Below, piece by piece: positions 1 to 11,139 of a DNA stretch of 64,000 nt. How positions within the stretch are numbered: the first letter of the stretch is position 1; each line of letters starts with the position of its first letter. The notes under the pieces are model-generated. The model saw only the letters and a program-made list of their open reading frames with translations. It was not told the DNA's origin and did no database searches. Both the position numbers and the translations under genes were made by a program. The stretch spans positions 1 to 64,000 of the forward strand of contig NZ_JAFNIH010000041.1 in assembly GCF_019160155.1 (NCBI RefSeq), written 5' to 3'. This stretch comes from Pinisolibacter aquiterrae. GTDB taxonomy: Bacteria; Pseudomonadota; Alphaproteobacteria; Rhizobiales; Ancalomicrobiaceae.

Positions 1-981
<981 letters not shown>

Positions 982-995
<14 letters not shown>

Positions 996-3261
996 GGAAC
1001 GTCCGCGAGATGACGTCGAGCTGCTGCTCGCGCGTCAGTTTGATGAAGTTCACCGCATAGCCGGAGACCCGGATGGTGAGCTGCGGATAGAGTTCCGGGT
1101 GGTCCATGGCGTGCAGCAGCGTCTCGCGATCGAAGACGTTGACGTTGATGTGGTGGCCGCCCTGGAAGAAGTAGCCGTCGAGCAGGCCGGTGAGGTTCTC
1201 CACCCGCTCCGCCTCGGCCGCGCCGAGCGCCGACGGGACGATGGTGAAGGTGTAGGAGATGCCGTCCTGGCTGTGCTGGTAGGGCAGTTTCGCCACCGAG
1301 GCCATCGAGGCGACCGGACCCTTGACGTCGCGGCCGTGCATCGGGTTGGCGCCCGGCGCGAAGGGCTGACCGGCCTTGCGGCCGTCCGGCGTGTTGCCGG
1401 TCTTCTTGCCGTAGACGACGTTGGAGGTGATGGTCAGCACCGACAGGGTGGCGACGGAGCCCCGATAGGTCTTCTGCTTGCGCAAGGACCCCATGAAGGT
1501 CTCCACCAACCACACCGCGATGTCGTCGACCCGGGCGTCGTTGTTGCCGAAGGCGGGATAGTCGCCCTCGATCTCGAAGTCGTGGGCGAGGCCGCGCGCG
1601 TCGCGGATCACCTTCACCTTGGCGTAGGTCATCGCCGACAGGCTGTCGGCGGCGACCGACAGGCCGGCGATGCCGCAGGCCATGGTGCGCAGGATGTCGC
1701 GATCGTGCAGCGCCATCTCGATCCGCTCGTACATGTACTTGTCATGCATGTAATGGATCGAGTTGAGGGCGCCGACATAGACCTTGGCGAGCCAGTCCAT
1801 CATCGGCAGCAGCTTGGCCTTGACCTCCTCGACGTCGAGCACGTCGCCGGAGACCGGCGCGAAGGTCGGGCCGATCTGATCGCCGGAGAGCTCGTCGCGG
1901 CCGCCGTTGATCGCGTAGAGCAGCGTCTTGGCGAGATTGGCGCGGGCGCCGAAATACTGCATCTGTTTGCCGATCCGCATGGCGGAGACGCAGCAGGCGA
2001 TGCCGTAGTCGTCGCCCCAATAGGGCCGCATCAGATCGTCGCTCTCGTATTGGATCGACGAGGTGCGGATCGAGGTCAGCGCGCAATAGTCCTTGAAGCC
2101 CTTGGGCAGGCGCTCCGACCACAGCACGGTGAGGTTCGGCTCCGGCGCCGGGCCGAGGGTCTCGAGCGTGTGCAGGAAACGGAAGCTCGACTTGGTGACC
2201 AGAGGCCGTCCGTCGATCCCCATGCCGCCGATCGACTCGGTGACCCAGGTCGGATCGCCGGAGAAGAGCTGGTCGTATTCGGGCGTGCGCAGGAAGCGGA
2301 CGATCCGCAGCTTCATCACGAAATGGTCGATCAGCTCCTGCGCGCCCTCCTCGTCGAGCGTGCCTTCGGCGAAGTCGCGCTCGACATAGACGTCGAGGAA
2401 GCTCGACACGCGCCCGAGCGACATGGCGGCACCGTTCGATTCCTTCACCGCCGCCAGATAGGCGAGATAGGTCCACTGGATCGCCTCGCGGGCATCGACC
2501 GCCGGCCGCGACAGGTCGAAGCCGTAGGACCGGCCCATGACGACCAGTTCCTTCAGCGCCCGAATCTGCTCGGCGATCTCCTCGCGGCGACGCAGGGTCT
2601 CCTCGTCGAGCGTGTCGAGTTCGAGGCTGGCGCCTTGCGCCTTCTTGTCCTCGATCAGCCGAGCGACGCCGTAGAGCGCGACGCGGCGATAGTCGCCGAT
2701 GATGCGGCCGCGGCCGTAGGCGTCCGGCAGGCCGGTGATGACGCCCGACTTGCGGCACTTCAGCGCCTCGGGCGTATAGACGTCGAAGACACCGTCGTTG
2801 TGGGTCTTGCGCAGGCTCGGGAACACCTTCTCGAACCACGGCTGGCCCTCGAAACCATAGGCCTCGAGCCCGTTCTTGACCATCCGCCAGCCGCCGAAGG
2901 GCATGATCGCCCGCTTCAAGGGAGCGTCGGTCTGAAGGCCGACGATCTGTTCGAGGTCGCGGTCGATGTACCCCGCGCCGTGGCTGACGATCGAGGCGAC
3001 CACCGAGGCGTCGACGTCGAGGACGCCGCCCCGGGCGATTTCCGCCTCGAGCAGAGTCTTCACCTTCGCCCACAGGGCGTCGGTGCGCGCGGTGGCGCCG
3101 GCGAGGAAGGCCGCGTCGCCCTCGTGAGGCACGACGTTCTTCTGGATGAAGTCGCGGACGTCGATCTCGCGCGTCCACACGCCGTCCTCGTAGCCGCGCC
3201 ACGGCGCCCGTTCGGCTACGGAGAGAGGATCGGCTTCGAATTCGCGCGGCTGGATGTTCAT
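982..3261 (-). CDS. pflB: Formate C-acetyltransferase (pyruvate formate-lyase)
   Basis: This glycyl-radical enzyme converts pyruvate and CoA to acetyl-CoA and formate under anoxia. The 759 aa product is nearly the same length as E. coli PflB. The adjacent catalytic cysteines are C423-C424 in [12 protein letters not shown]. The radical glycine is G734 in the C-terminal RVSGYAVNF box. Start 3261 has GAGG about 9 bases upstream (CGACGAGGTCACAGCC-ATG). It overlaps pflA and follows pyk after 115 bases that hold a candidate promoter and palindrome. Pfl is oxygen-sensitive and uncommon in alphaproteobacteria, so a facultative or fermentative lifestyle is inferred. Regulation is probably oxygen- or redox-linked, but I saw no convincing FNR/FixK box in front of it. 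Confidence 0.97.
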
Positions 3262-3335
3262 GGCTGTGACCTCGTCGAAGACGCGTCGGGAGTGATTTCG
3301 AAACCCTGTCGCGTGCCTTCTTGCGTTCGAGACGG

Positions 3336-3353
3336 ATTGTACGACTTTAGTCG
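3336..3353 (-). promoter_or_regulatory. Candidate pflBA promoter -10 with adjacent 12-bp palindrome
   Basis: On the minus strand the pyk-pflB gap contains TACAAT (3341-3336), five of six matches to the -10 consensus. It would place a transcript start about 68 bases before pflB. Immediately upstream is a perfect inverted repeat CGACT-AA-AGTCG (3353-3342) in the position of the -10/-35 spacer. No good -35 hexamer is visible at 16-18 bases. That would fit a promoter needing an activator or controlled by a regulator bound at the palindrome. This is a sequence-based guess and the regulator is unknown. Confidence 0.35.
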
Positions 3354-3376
3354 AGAAGGGCCGTCAGGGAAGCCCC

Positions 3377-4879
3377 TCATCGAGCTTTGCATTCCGGCAT
3401 GTCGGGCATGCCCTCGGCGGTGACGGTCGCGACCCTGAGGACGTTGGTCGATCCGGCGACGCCGTCGCCGTCGCCGGCGGTGACGACGACGAGATCGCCG
3501 GGCGTGGCCAACCCTTCGGCCGCGGCCTTGCGTACCGCGCCGCGGATCTTGTCGGCGAAGCCGTCCGGAACCGGCCCGATCACCGCATGGACGCCGTAGG
3601 CGATCATCAGCCGCCGCGAGATCGCGGCGCTGCGGGCCATGCACAGGATCGGCATCTCCGGCCGCTCGCGAGCCGCCCGGAGCGTGGTCGAGCCGGAGGT
3701 GGTGTAGGTGACGATGGCCGCCGCGCCGAGCGAGCGGGCGACCTGGGAGGCGGCGGCGGTGATCGCGTCGGAGGGGGTGAGGATGCGCGGCGGCACCCGT
3801 TGGGCGTCGCTCATCTGCCGCCAGATCGGGTCCTTTTCGACCCGCCGGGCGATGCGGTCCATCATCGTCACCGCCTCCAGCGGATAGGCGCCGGCGGCGG
3901 TCTCCGCCGACAGCATCACCGCGTCGGCGCCGTCGAAGATGGCGGTGGCGACGTCGGAGGCCTCGGCGCGGGTCGGCGCGGGGCTCGTCACCATCGATTC
4001 CAGCATCTGGGTGGCGACGATCACCGGCTTGCCGGCGCGACGCGCCTCGCGAACGATGGTCTTCTGCAGGGTCGGCACGTCCTCCGGCGGCATTTCGACG
4101 CCGAGATCGCCGCGCGCCACCATGATCCCGTCGGCGAGATCGACGATCGCCTCGAGATGGTCGATCGCCTGCGGCTTCTCGATCTTGGCGAGCAGCGCCG
4201 CCCGCCCGCCGATCAGCGCCCGCGCCTCCGCCACGTCCTCGGGACGCTGGACGAAGGAGAGGGCGATCCAATCGACGCCGAGATCGAGCGCGAAGGCGAG
4301 ATCGGCGCGGTCCTTGGCCGTCAGGGCCGAGATCGGCAGCGCGACGCCCGGCACGTTGACGCCCTTGCGGTCGGAGAGGGCGCTGCCGGCGATCACCCGC
4401 GTCTCCGCGTGATCGGGGCCGCGGCTCTCCACCTCGAGCCGCACCTTGCCGTCGTCGAGCAACAGCTCGGCGCCGGGAACGAGCGCGGCGAAGATCTCCG
4501 GATGGGGCAGGCCCACCCGCGTCTCGTCGCCGGGCTCCATCGAGAGATCGAGGCGGAAGCGTTGCCCCGCGACGAGGTCGATGCGACCGGCCGCGAAGGT
4601 CGCGAGCCGCAGTTTCGGCCCCTGGAGGTCGGCCATGACGCAGACCGGGCGGCCGGTCCGCCGCTCGAGATCGCGCAGGATCTCGGTGCGGCGGCGATGC
4701 TCCTCGTGTGTGCCGTGGCTGAAGTTGAGCCGGAACACGTCGACCGCCCGGTCGAACAGCGCCGCCACGACCTCGGGCGTCGACGACGCCGGCCCGAGGG
4801 TCGCCACGACCTTGGTGCGCCTGAGCCGCAGGATCGCGGGCAGGGCGTCCGTCCGAGGGGTCGCGAGGGGGGCGTTCAT
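3377..4879 (-). CDS. pyk: Pyruvate kinase
   Basis: Pyruvate kinase makes pyruvate and ATP from phosphoenolpyruvate. The 500 aa product (usual bacterial length 470-500) begins [14 protein letters not shown] and reads RRTKVVATLGPAS, the N-terminal signature. It continues with FRLNFSHGTHEEH, CVMADLQGPKLR and the active-site segment MVARGDLGVEMPPE, followed by VIVATQMLESM. The C-terminal alpha/beta domain ends near MPECKAR. The ATG at 4879 overlaps the gap stop by one base (TGATG), which implies translational coupling. The frame stays open far upstream, but that part is the shadow of gap, so the 500 aa start is preferred. Being between gap and pflB, it feeds pyruvate directly to Pfl. Confidence 0.96.
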   Translation of the reverse strand: MNAPLATPRTDALPAILRLRRTKVVATLGPASSTPEVVAALFDRAVDVFRLNFSHGTHEEHRRRTEILRDLERRTGRPVCVMADLQGPKLRLATFAAGRIDLVAGQRFRLDLSMEPGDETRVGLPHPEIFAALVPGAELLLDDGKVRLEVESRGPDHAETRVIAGSALSDRKGVNVPGVALPISALTAKDRADLAFALDLGVDWIALSFVQRPEDVAEARALIGGRAALLAKIEKPQAIDHLEAIVDLADGIMVARGDLGVEMPPEDVPTLQKTIVREARRAGKPVIVATQMLESMVTSPAPTRAEASDVATAIFDGADAVMLSAETAAGAYPLEAVTMMDRIARRVEKDPIWRQMSDAQRVPPRILTPSDAITAAASQVARSLGAAAIVTYTTSGSTTLRAARERPEMPILCMARSAAISRRLMIAYGVHAVIGPVPDGFADKIRGAVRKAAAEGLATPGDLVVVTAGDGDGVAGSTNVLRVATVTAEGMPDMPECKAR

Positions 4880-5886
4880 CACAGAAGCCTCGCCATGGCG
4901 ACGGCGGTGTCGGACATGCGGTTGGAGAAGCCCCACTCGTTGTCGTACCAGGAGAGGACCGAGACGAGCGTGCCGTCCATGACCTTGGTCTGATCGGTGT
5001 GGAAGATCGAGGAATGCGGGTCGTGGTTGAAGTCCGACGAGACGTTCTTGTCGTCGGTGTAGCCGAGGATCCCCTTCAGCGGGCCGTTGGCGGCGGCGCG
5101 GATGGCGTCGTTGATCTCGTCCTTCGAGGTGGCGCGCTTGGCGATGAACTTCAGATCGACCACCGACACGTTCGGGGTCGGCACGCGCACCGCGAAGCCG
5201 TCGAGCTTGCCCTTGAGTTCCGGCAGCACCAGACCGACGGCCTTGGCGGCGCCGGTCGAGGTCGGGATCATCGAGAGGGCCGCCGCGCGGGCGCGGTAGA
5301 GGTCCTTGTGCATGGTGTCGAGGGTCGGCTGATCCCCCGTGTAGGAGTGGATCGTCGTCATCATGCCCTTCTCGATGCCGATGGTGTCGTTGAGCACCTT
5401 GGCGAAGGGGGAGAGGCAGTTGGTGGTGCAGGAGGCGTTGGAGACGACGAGATGATCCTTGGTCAGCTTGTCGTGGTTGACGCCGTAGACCACGGTGAGG
5501 TCGGCGCCGTCGGCGGGCGCGGAGACCAGGACGCGCTTGGCGCCGGCGGCGAGATGCATGGCGGCCTTGTCGCGGGCGGTGAAGATGCCGGTGCATTCCA
5601 TCGCGACGTCGACGCCGAGATCGGCCCAGGGGAGCTGGGTCGGATCCTTGATGGCGGTGACCTTGATCGGGCCGCGGCCGACGTCGATGGTGTCGCCGGC
5701 GACGGTCACGGTGCCGGGGAAGCGGCCGTGGACGCTGTCGTAGCGCACGAGATGGGCGTTGGTCTCGACCGGGCCGAGATCGTTGATGCCGACCACCTCG
5801 ATGTCGGTGCGACCCGACTCGACGATGGCCCGCAGCACGTTGCGACCGATGCGACCGAACCCGTTGATGGCGACGCGGACGACCAT
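4879..5886 (-). CDS. gap: Type I glyceraldehyde-3-phosphate dehydrogenase
   Basis: This enzyme oxidises glyceraldehyde 3-phosphate to 1,3-bisphosphoglycerate with NAD. The 335 aa length is typical. It starts [20 protein letters not shown], the Rossmann nucleotide-binding segment. It carries the catalytic cysteine C153 in [12 protein letters not shown], and ends [21 protein letters not shown], the conserved C-terminus. A strong Shine-Dalgarno AGGAGGAAAC sits just before the ATG at 5886, so longer in-frame extensions are rejected. Its stop codon overlaps the pyk start. adhE lies 145 bases upstream on the same strand. The order adhE-gap-pyk joins NADH production to NADH re-oxidation. Confidence 0.97.
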   Translation of the reverse strand: MVVRVAINGFGRIGRNVLRAIVESGRTDIEVVGINDLGPVETNAHLVRYDSVHGRFPGTVTVAGDTIDVGRGPIKVTAIKDPTQLPWADLGVDVAMECTGIFTARDKAAMHLAAGAKRVLVSAPADGADLTVVYGVNHDKLTKDHLVVSNASCTTNCLSPFAKVLNDTIGIEKGMMTTIHSYTGDQPTLDTMHKDLYRARAAALSMIPTSTGAAKAVGLVLPELKGKLDGFAVRVPTPNVSVVDLKFIAKRATSKDEINDAIRAAANGPLKGILGYTDDKNVSSDFNHDPHSSIFHTDQTKVMDGTLVSVLSWYDNEWGFSNRMSDTAVAMARLL

Positions 5887-6031
5887 GGATGTTTCCTCCT
5901 GAAAGGGGATCTCGACCTCTCCGGTTCGATCCGGACGGACATCGATCGAGCAGGGGCGAACCGCACCCTTCTCCTCTTTTCGACGGTCCGCGGGGCGGCG
6001 GCGGTCGTTCGGAGGGGAAGGGTGCGATCGT

Positions 6032-8683
6032 TCATTCGGCGGCCTTGCGGGCCGCCTTCGCCGGTTCGGCACTCGCCGGCGCGGTCGCCTCGACGAAGGG
6101 GCGGCCGTAATAGGTGTCGAGCAGGATCGCCTTGAGTTCGGCGATCAGCGGGAAGCGCGGGTTGGTGCCGGTGCACTGATCGTCGAAGGCCTCGACCGCG
6201 ATCCGGTCGAGCTGGGCGAGGAAGTCGGCTTCCGCCACGCCCGCCGCCTGGATCGACACGGGGATGTCGAGCGCCGCCTTCAAGTCGTCGAGCCAGCCGA
6301 GCAGAGCGGCGATCTTGTCGCCGGTGCGAGCGCCGCCGAGACCGAGATGATCGGCGATCTCGGCATAGCGCCGACGGGCCTGCGGCCGGTCGTATTGCGA
6401 GAAGGCGGTCTGCTTGGTCGGGTTGTCGGTGGCGTTGTAGCGCACGACGTTGGAGATCAGCAGCGCGTTGGCGAGCCCGTGCGGGATGTGGAAGGCGGCG
6501 CCGATCTTGTGGGCCATCGAGTGGCAGACGCCGAGGAAGGCGTTGGCGAAGGCGATGCCGGCGATGGTGGCGCCGTTGTGGACCTTCTCGCGCGCCTCCG
6601 GGTCGCTCGCGCCGTTGCGATAGGCATCGGGCAGATGCGCCTTGAGGAGCTTCAGCGCCTGCAGCGCCTGACCGTCGGAGAACTCGTTGGCCATCACCGA
6701 GACATAGGCCTCGAGCGCATGGGTGACCGCGTCGATGCCGCCGAAGGCGGTGAGCGACTTCGGGAGGTTCATCACGAAGTTCGGATCGACCACCGCCATG
6801 GTCGGGGTCAGCTCGTAGTCGGCGAGCGGATACTTCATGCCGGTGGCGTCGTCGGTGACGACGGCGAAGGGGGTGACCTCCGAGCCGGTGCCCGAGGTGG
6901 TCGGGATCGCCACCAACTCGGCCTTCACGCCGAGCTTCGGGAACTTGTAGATGCGCTTGCGGATGTCCATGAAACGCAGCGCCAGATCCTCGAAGTGCAC
7001 CTCCGGGTGCTCGTACATCACCCAGATGATCTTGGCCGCGTCCATCGGCGAGCCGCCGCCGAGCGCCACGATGACGTCGGGCTTGAAGGCCGCCGCCCGC
7101 TCCACGCCCTTGCGCACCGTGGTCAGGGTCGGATCGGCCTCGACGTCGCAGAAGATCTCGACGTCGAGCCCGGCTCGCTTCAGGAGCGCGATGGTCTCGT
7201 CGACATGGCCGTTCTGGAACAGGAAGCGGTCGGTGACGATCAGGGCGCGATGCTTGCCGGCGAGATCCTTCATCGCCTCGACGATCGAGCCGCGCCGGAA
7301 ATAGATCGACTTGGGGAGCTTGTGCCAGAGCATGTTCTCGGCTCGCTTCGCGACTGTCTTCTTGTTGATCAGGTGCTTCGGTCCGACGTTGTCGGAGATC
7401 GAATTGCCACCCCAGGAGCCGCAGCCGAGGGTGAGCGACGGCGCGACGTTGAAATTGTAGAGATCGCCGATGCCGCCGTGCGACGAGGGCGTGTTGATCA
7501 GGATGCGGGCGGTCTTCATGCGGGCGCCGAAGGCGCGGACCCGCTCGTCGTGCCGATCCTGGTCGGTGTAGAGCACCGAGGTGTGGCCGATGCCGCCGAG
7601 CGCCACCAGTTCGGCGGCGGCGTCGAGGGCGGCCTCGAAGTCGCGGCGGCGATAGAGCGCCAGCGTCGGCGACAGTTTCTCGTGGGCGAACGGCTCCTCG
7701 TCGCCGATCACGTCGACCTCGCCGATCAGCACCTTGGTGTCGGCCGGCACGGCGATGCCGGCGCGCGCGGCGATCGTCACCGCCGACTGACCGACCACGT
7801 CGGCCGAGAGATGGCCGTTGGGGAACACCACCGGGCGCACCCGGTCGAGTTCCTCGGGCGAAAGGATGTAGCCGCCGTGGCTCGCGAAACGATCGCGCAC
7901 CGCGTCATAGACCGCGTCGACCGCGACCACCGCCTGTTCGGAGGCGCAGATCATGCCGTTGTCGAAGGTCTTCGACATCAGGATCGAGGCGACCGCGCGC
8001 TTGATGTCGGCGAATTCGTCGATCACCACCGGCGCGTTGCCGGCGCCGACGCCGATCGCCGGCTTGCCCGAGGAATAGGCCGCCTTGACCATCGCCGGAC
8101 CGCCCGTCGCCAGGATCAGATTGATCTCGGGATGCTTCATCAAGGCGTTGGAGAGGTCGACGGTGGGGGTGTCGACCCAGCCGATGATGTCGGCCGGCGC
8201 GCCGGCGGCGATCGCCGCGTCGAGCACCACCTTGGCGGCGGCGCAGGTGGAGAACTTGGCGCGCGGATGCGGCGAGAACACGATGCCGTTGCGGGTCTTC
8301 AGGGAGATCAACGCCTTGAAGATCGCCGTCGAGGTCGGATTGGTGGTCGGCACGATGCCGCAGATGAGGCCGATCGGCTCCGCGATGGTGAGCGTTCCGC
8401 CGACCTCGTCGACCGAGAGCACGCCGCAGGTCTTCTCGTCCTTGTAGGCGTTGTAGATGTATTCGGAGGCGAAGTGGTTCTTCACCACCTTGTCCTCGAC
8501 CACGCCCATGCCGGTCTCCTCGGCCGCCATCATGGCGAGCGGGATGCGGGCGTCGGCGGCGGCGAAGGCGGCGGCGCGGAAGATCTCGTCGACCTGGGCC
8601 TGGGAATAGCCGGCGTAGATCTGCTGGGCACGCTTCACGCGCGCGACCAGCGCGTCGAGGTCGGCGAGGGTCGATACGGGCAT
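6032..8683 (-). CDS. adhE: Bifunctional acetaldehyde-CoA/alcohol dehydrogenase
   Basis: AdhE reduces acetyl-CoA to acetaldehyde and then ethanol, regenerating two NAD. The 883 aa product has both expected halves. Residues 1-440 are an aldehyde-dehydrogenase domain with catalytic C246 in [11 protein letters not shown]. The C-terminal half is an iron-dependent alcohol dehydrogenase with [10 protein letters not shown], the [14 protein letters not shown] segment and the His-rich [12 protein letters not shown] and [11 protein letters not shown] metal-site segments. ATG at 8683 is chosen because AGGAG lies 6-8 bases upstream and the protein begins like known AdhE. Further upstream in-frame sequence is basic and non-homologous. 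It consumes the acetyl-CoA made by PflB and the NADH made by Gap. AdhE proteins form filaments (spirosomes); nothing here argues against that. Confidence 0.97.
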   Translation of the reverse strand: MPVSTLADLDALVARVKRAQQIYAGYSQAQVDEIFRAAAFAAADARIPLAMMAAEETGMGVVEDKVVKNHFASEYIYNAYKDEKTCGVLSVDEVGGTLTIAEPIGLICGIVPTTNPTSTAIFKALISLKTRNGIVFSPHPRAKFSTCAAAKVVLDAAIAAGAPADIIGWVDTPTVDLSNALMKHPEINLILATGGPAMVKAAYSSGKPAIGVGAGNAPVVIDEFADIKRAVASILMSKTFDNGMICASEQAVVAVDAVYDAVRDRFASHGGYILSPEELDRVRPVVFPNGHLSADVVGQSAVTIAARAGIAVPADTKVLIGEVDVIGDEEPFAHEKLSPTLALYRRRDFEAALDAAAELVALGGIGHTSVLYTDQDRHDERVRAFGARMKTARILINTPSSHGGIGDLYNFNVAPSLTLGCGSWGGNSISDNVGPKHLINKKTVAKRAENMLWHKLPKSIYFRRGSIVEAMKDLAGKHRALIVTDRFLFQNGHVDETIALLKRAGLDVEIFCDVEADPTLTTVRKGVERAAAFKPDVIVALGGGSPMDAAKIIWVMYEHPEVHFEDLALRFMDIRKRIYKFPKLGVKAELVAIPTTSGTGSEVTPFAVVTDDATGMKYPLADYELTPTMAVVDPNFVMNLPKSLTAFGGIDAVTHALEAYVSVMANEFSDGQALQALKLLKAHLPDAYRNGASDPEAREKVHNGATIAGIAFANAFLGVCHSMAHKIGAAFHIPHGLANALLISNVVRYNATDNPTKQTAFSQYDRPQARRRYAEIADHLGLGGARTGDKIAALLGWLDDLKAALDIPVSIQAAGVAEADFLAQLDRIAVEAFDDQCTGTNPRFPLIAELKAILLDTYYGRPFVEATAPASAEPAKAARKAAE

Positions 8684-9278
8684 CTGGCACTCCTGTCGTC
8701 TGGACGGGGATGCGATCGATCGTTTCCGTCCGAAGGATACCGGCGCGGGACGGGACGTCGTCGGACGTCGCATCGTGACGACACGAGGGTCGTGACCGGA
8801 CCGTGTCGCCGATCACGCGGAGCCCCGCCGGAAGAGACGCCGCCGAGCGGCGCCCTCGTTCTTTTCGGACGCACTGAAAACGATTTCACACGAATCGTCA
8901 AGGTGAACCGTGGGGTTTTCGGCCCGATGCGCATTGCTACGGACCCCATGCGCGGCAGTGTGCGGGAGTGCATTTCGGAATTCCAGCGAAATGATATGTA
9001 AACGTTTTCTAATATTGGCCGTCGAAGGCGCGCTCCCGCGGCGAGAGGCCCCGCTTCACGATCGGGTGAAACCGCCTCGGCGGGGGGGCGTCGCGGCCCG
9101 CGATCCCGGGTTTGGAACCGGCTGGCGCCGTCGCGCCGCTCCGGAGAACGGAATTTTCCAGATCCCGCGAACAAGAGTTGCCGTGCTCTCGGCCGTCCAC
9201 CCCCGACGTGGAATGATCCGAGGCGAGACGGGGACCGCCGCCCGCCCTTCGCGGACACCTCGCGGGAAGAGGACCTTC
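8684..9278. other. 595-base noncoding region between divergent adhE and yeeE
   Basis: I see no convincing gene here. The open frame entering the yeeE start from 8910 has no homologous look and no good ribosome site. The middle, about 8989-9017, is markedly AT-richer than its surroundings and resembles promoter DNA. A 19-base inverted repeat lies at 8880-8898. No FNR/FixK-type TTGAT-N4-ATCAA or Rex-type TTGTG-N7-CACAA site was found by eye. The length suggests complex control of adhE, or a long leader. Confidence 0.5.
8880..8901 (-). promoter_or_regulatory. Inverted repeat overlapping a candidate adhE promoter
   Basis: ACGATT-TCACACG-AATCGT (8880-8898) is a perfect 6-bp-arm inverted repeat with a 7-base spacer. 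On the minus strand it overlaps TTGACG (8901-8896), a plausible -35 for adhE, with a weak -10-like TTCAGT 17 bases downstream. The ATG of adhE is about 190 bases further on. The arrangement would suit a repressor or redox regulator. The binding protein is unknown. Confidence 0.3.
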
Positions 9279-9704
9279 ATGACGATCGACTGGCAGAACT
9301 TCACGCCCTGGGCCTCGCTCGCCGGCGGCCTCCTGATCGGCCTCGCGGCCGGTGTTCTGGCGCTGCGGTCGGGTCGCATCCTCGGGGTCAGCGGCCTCGT
9401 CGCCGGCCTGTTCGAGGCCGACGACGAATGGCGCGCGCGTTTCGCCCTGATCGCCGGTCTGGTCGCCGCCCCGGTCCTGCTCGGGTTGGTCGCGCCGCTC
9501 GCCGCGCCGACCCTCGACGCGGGATGGCTCGCGGTGATCGGCGGCGGCCTTCTGGTCGGTTTCGGCACCCGGCTCGCCGGCGGCTGCACCTCCGGTCACG
9601 GCGTCTGCGGTCTGTCGCGCCTCTCGCCGCGTTCGATGGTCGCGACCGGGGTCTTCATGGCGGCGGCGGTGGCGACCGTCTTCGCCGTCCGTCATCTCGC
9701 CTGA
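9279..9704 (+). CDS. YeeE/YedE-family transporter, first half-subunit
   Basis: This 141 aa membrane protein belongs to the YeeE/YedE (TsuA-like) family, whose studied members move thiosulfate or related sulfur species. It has about four hydrophobic helices, among them LAGGLLIGLAAGVLAL and PVLLGLVAPLAA. It also has the conserved cysteine segment AGGCTSGHGVCGLSRLS, where family cysteines relay the sulfur substrate. The start MTIDWQNFTPWAS at 9279 is preferred over an upstream in-frame extension that lacks family similarity. It is followed after 11 bases by a second half-length homologue, so the two probably form one transporter, as in two-gene PmpA/PmpB-type systems. The substrate is inferred from the family only. 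Confidence 0.85.
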   Translation: MTIDWQNFTPWASLAGGLLIGLAAGVLALRSGRILGVSGLVAGLFEADDEWRARFALIAGLVAAPVLLGLVAPLAAPTLDAGWLAVIGGGLLVGFGTRLAGGCTSGHGVCGLSRLSPRSMVATGVFMAAAVATVFAVRHLA

Positions 9705-9715
9705 CGAGGTCGAAC

Positions 9716-10153
9716 ATGCGCCCGCTCTTCACCTTCTCCGTCGGTCTCGCCTTCGGGCTCGGCCTCTGCCTCTCCGGCATGACCCTGCCGTCGAAGGTGC
9801 TCGGCTTCCTCGACGTCGCCGGCGCCTGGGATCCCTCGCTCGCCTTCGTCATGGGCGGGGCCGTCGCCGTCGGTCTGGTGCTGTTCCGCCTCGCCCGCTC
9901 CCGCCTCGCGCCGCCGTCGACGCGGATCGATCGCGGTCTGGTGACCGGCAGCGCCCTCTTCGGCATCGGCTGGGGCCTCGTCGGCTTCTGCCCGGGGCCG
10001 GCGCTCGCGGCGCTCGGCGTCGGCGAGCCGAAGGCCCTCGCCTTCGTCGCGGCGATGATCGCCGGCACCCTGGCGCATCGCCTCGTCGCGGCGCCGAAGG
10101 CGGCCGTCCTCGGCCTCGATCTCGCCCGCCCGCGCGAGACCTGCGGCGCCTGA
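9716..10153 (+). CDS. YeeE/YedE-family transporter, second half-subunit (DUF6691-like)
   Basis: This 145 aa protein with about four membrane segments is the partner of the preceding gene. It carries the repeated family cores GLCLSGMTLPSKVLGFLD and GWGLVGFCPGPALAALG, each with a cysteine in a membrane hairpin as expected for sulfur-handling YeeE/YedE proteins. The start MRPLFTFSVGLAFGLG (9716) is 11 bases after the upstream stop. Together the two genes match a single long YeeE protein split in two. The adjacent HAD phosphatase is convergent, so the operon seems to be just these two genes. Function is by family, not by visible substrate evidence. Confidence 0.83.
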   Translation: MRPLFTFSVGLAFGLGLCLSGMTLPSKVLGFLDVAGAWDPSLAFVMGGAVAVGLVLFRLARSRLAPPSTRIDRGLVTGSALFGIGWGLVGFCPGPALAALGVGEPKALAFVAAMIAGTLAHRLVAAPKAAVLGLDLARPRETCGA

Positions 10154-10178
10154 ACCGCGACGTGAGGCGCGCGGGGGC

Positions 10179-11006
10179 TCAGCCCAGGAAGCGCCGCATC
10201 ACCGCGGCGATGTCGTCGCCGTCGTTGTCGCCGATCACCTCGTCGGCGATCGCCTTCAGCCCCGGCGCGGCATTGCCCATGGCGACGCCGTGGCCGACCG
10301 CCGAGATCATCGAGACGTCGTTGAGATTGTCGCCGAAGGCGAGGATCTCGTCCGGCGCGATGCCCTGCGTCGCCGCCCATTCGACGAGACGCGGCCCCTT
10401 GCTGGCCCCGGTCACCATCACGTCCCAGCGGTTGGTCCAGGACGATTCGATGTTGAACCCGTCGAGCGCCTCGGCCTCGCGGTGCCAGTCGGCGAGCGCC
10501 TCGGTGTTCTCGGAATTGACGACGAGCTTCCAGACGAGCGGCGCCGCCTCGATCGTCGCCTCGAAACTCGCGACCTGCTCGAGACGCGGCCTGAGGCGTT
10601 CGGGAAAGCCGTTGCCCCAGGCGGCGAGCCCGTCGAGATGCGGGGTCGGGACCTCGAAGGTCATGGCGTCGCGCACGTAGAGCAGGCAATGGACGTCGTG
10701 GCGGCGGCAGAGCGCGACCATCTCGCGCGCCTTGGCCTTGTCCATCGACCGCGCGAGCAGCGGGCGCTCCTCGGCGAAATCGTAGACATAGGTGCCGTTG
10801 CAGCAGATCGCCGGGGTCGTGAGCCCGAATTCGGCGTGGAGCGGCCGCGCCAGGACGTGATGCCGGCCGGTCACCACGACCACCGCCACCCCCTTGGCGC
10901 TCGCCTCGTCGACGGCCTGCCGGGTGCTCGGACGCAGACGGCCGCGACCGTCGAGCGAGGTGCCGTCGAGGTCGAGTGCGACGAGGCGGATCGATCGGGT
11001 GGACAT
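10179..11006 (-). CDS. ybhA: Cof-type HAD phosphatase, YbhA-like (pyridoxal phosphate phosphatase)
   Basis: This is a 275 aa HAD-superfamily phosphatase with motif I LVALDLDGTSLD near the N-terminus, motif II VVVVTGRHHV, and motifs III/IV GPRLVEWA and FGDNLNDVSMI, plus a Cof-type (C2b) cap. The segments VTGRHHV and TPAICCNGTYVYDF closely resemble E. coli YbhA, which dephosphorylates pyridoxal 5'-phosphate and some sugar phosphates. It is cytoplasmic. It is convergent with the YeeE pair and separated by about 130 bases from tonB downstream, so it looks monocistronic. The family assignment is firm; the exact substrate is an inference from similarity recognised by eye. Confidence 0.8.
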   Translation of the reverse strand: MSTRSIRLVALDLDGTSLDGRGRLRPSTRQAVDEASAKGVAVVVVTGRHHVLARPLHAEFGLTTPAICCNGTYVYDFAEERPLLARSMDKAKAREMVALCRRHDVHCLLYVRDAMTFEVPTPHLDGLAAWGNGFPERLRPRLEQVASFEATIEAAPLVWKLVVNSENTEALADWHREAEALDGFNIESSWTNRWDVMVTGASKGPRLVEWAATQGIAPDEILAFGDNLNDVSMISAVGHGVAMGNAAPGLKAIADEVIGDNDGDDIAAVMRRFLG

Positions 11007-11139
11007 GGCGTTCGTCTCCTCGTCGCGCGCACCCGCCCGAAGGCGGCCGGGGCGCCGACCCGAGACGTCATACGACGGCCCGGGTCGCGCCGAAAGCCGT
11101 GGCGCGGGCGGGGCAGATCCGTCGCGAGCGCCGCTCTCC

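Noticed and set aside
4880-5596. Possible N-terminal extension or fusion of pyruvate kinase reading back through gap
   Set aside because: The extension is the out-of-frame shadow of gap. The ATG at 4879 gives a normal-length enzyme and overlaps the gap stop as in coupled genes.
5912-5935. tRNA-like T-arm TCCGG-TTCGAT-CCGGA between adhE and gap
   Set aside because: The loop has 6 bases instead of 7 and no D-arm, anticodon arm or acceptor stem is found around it. A simple small stem is more likely.
8910-9278. N-terminal extension of the first YeeE half-protein
   Set aside because: The region is AT-variable, lacks similarity to the family and lacks a ribosome site. The family domain starts at 9279.
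8684-9278. FNR/FixK, Rex or CRP-type boxes in the adhE region
   Set aside because: TTCAC...GTGAA-like pairs were seen, but spacing and sequence do not match any of the consensus sites.
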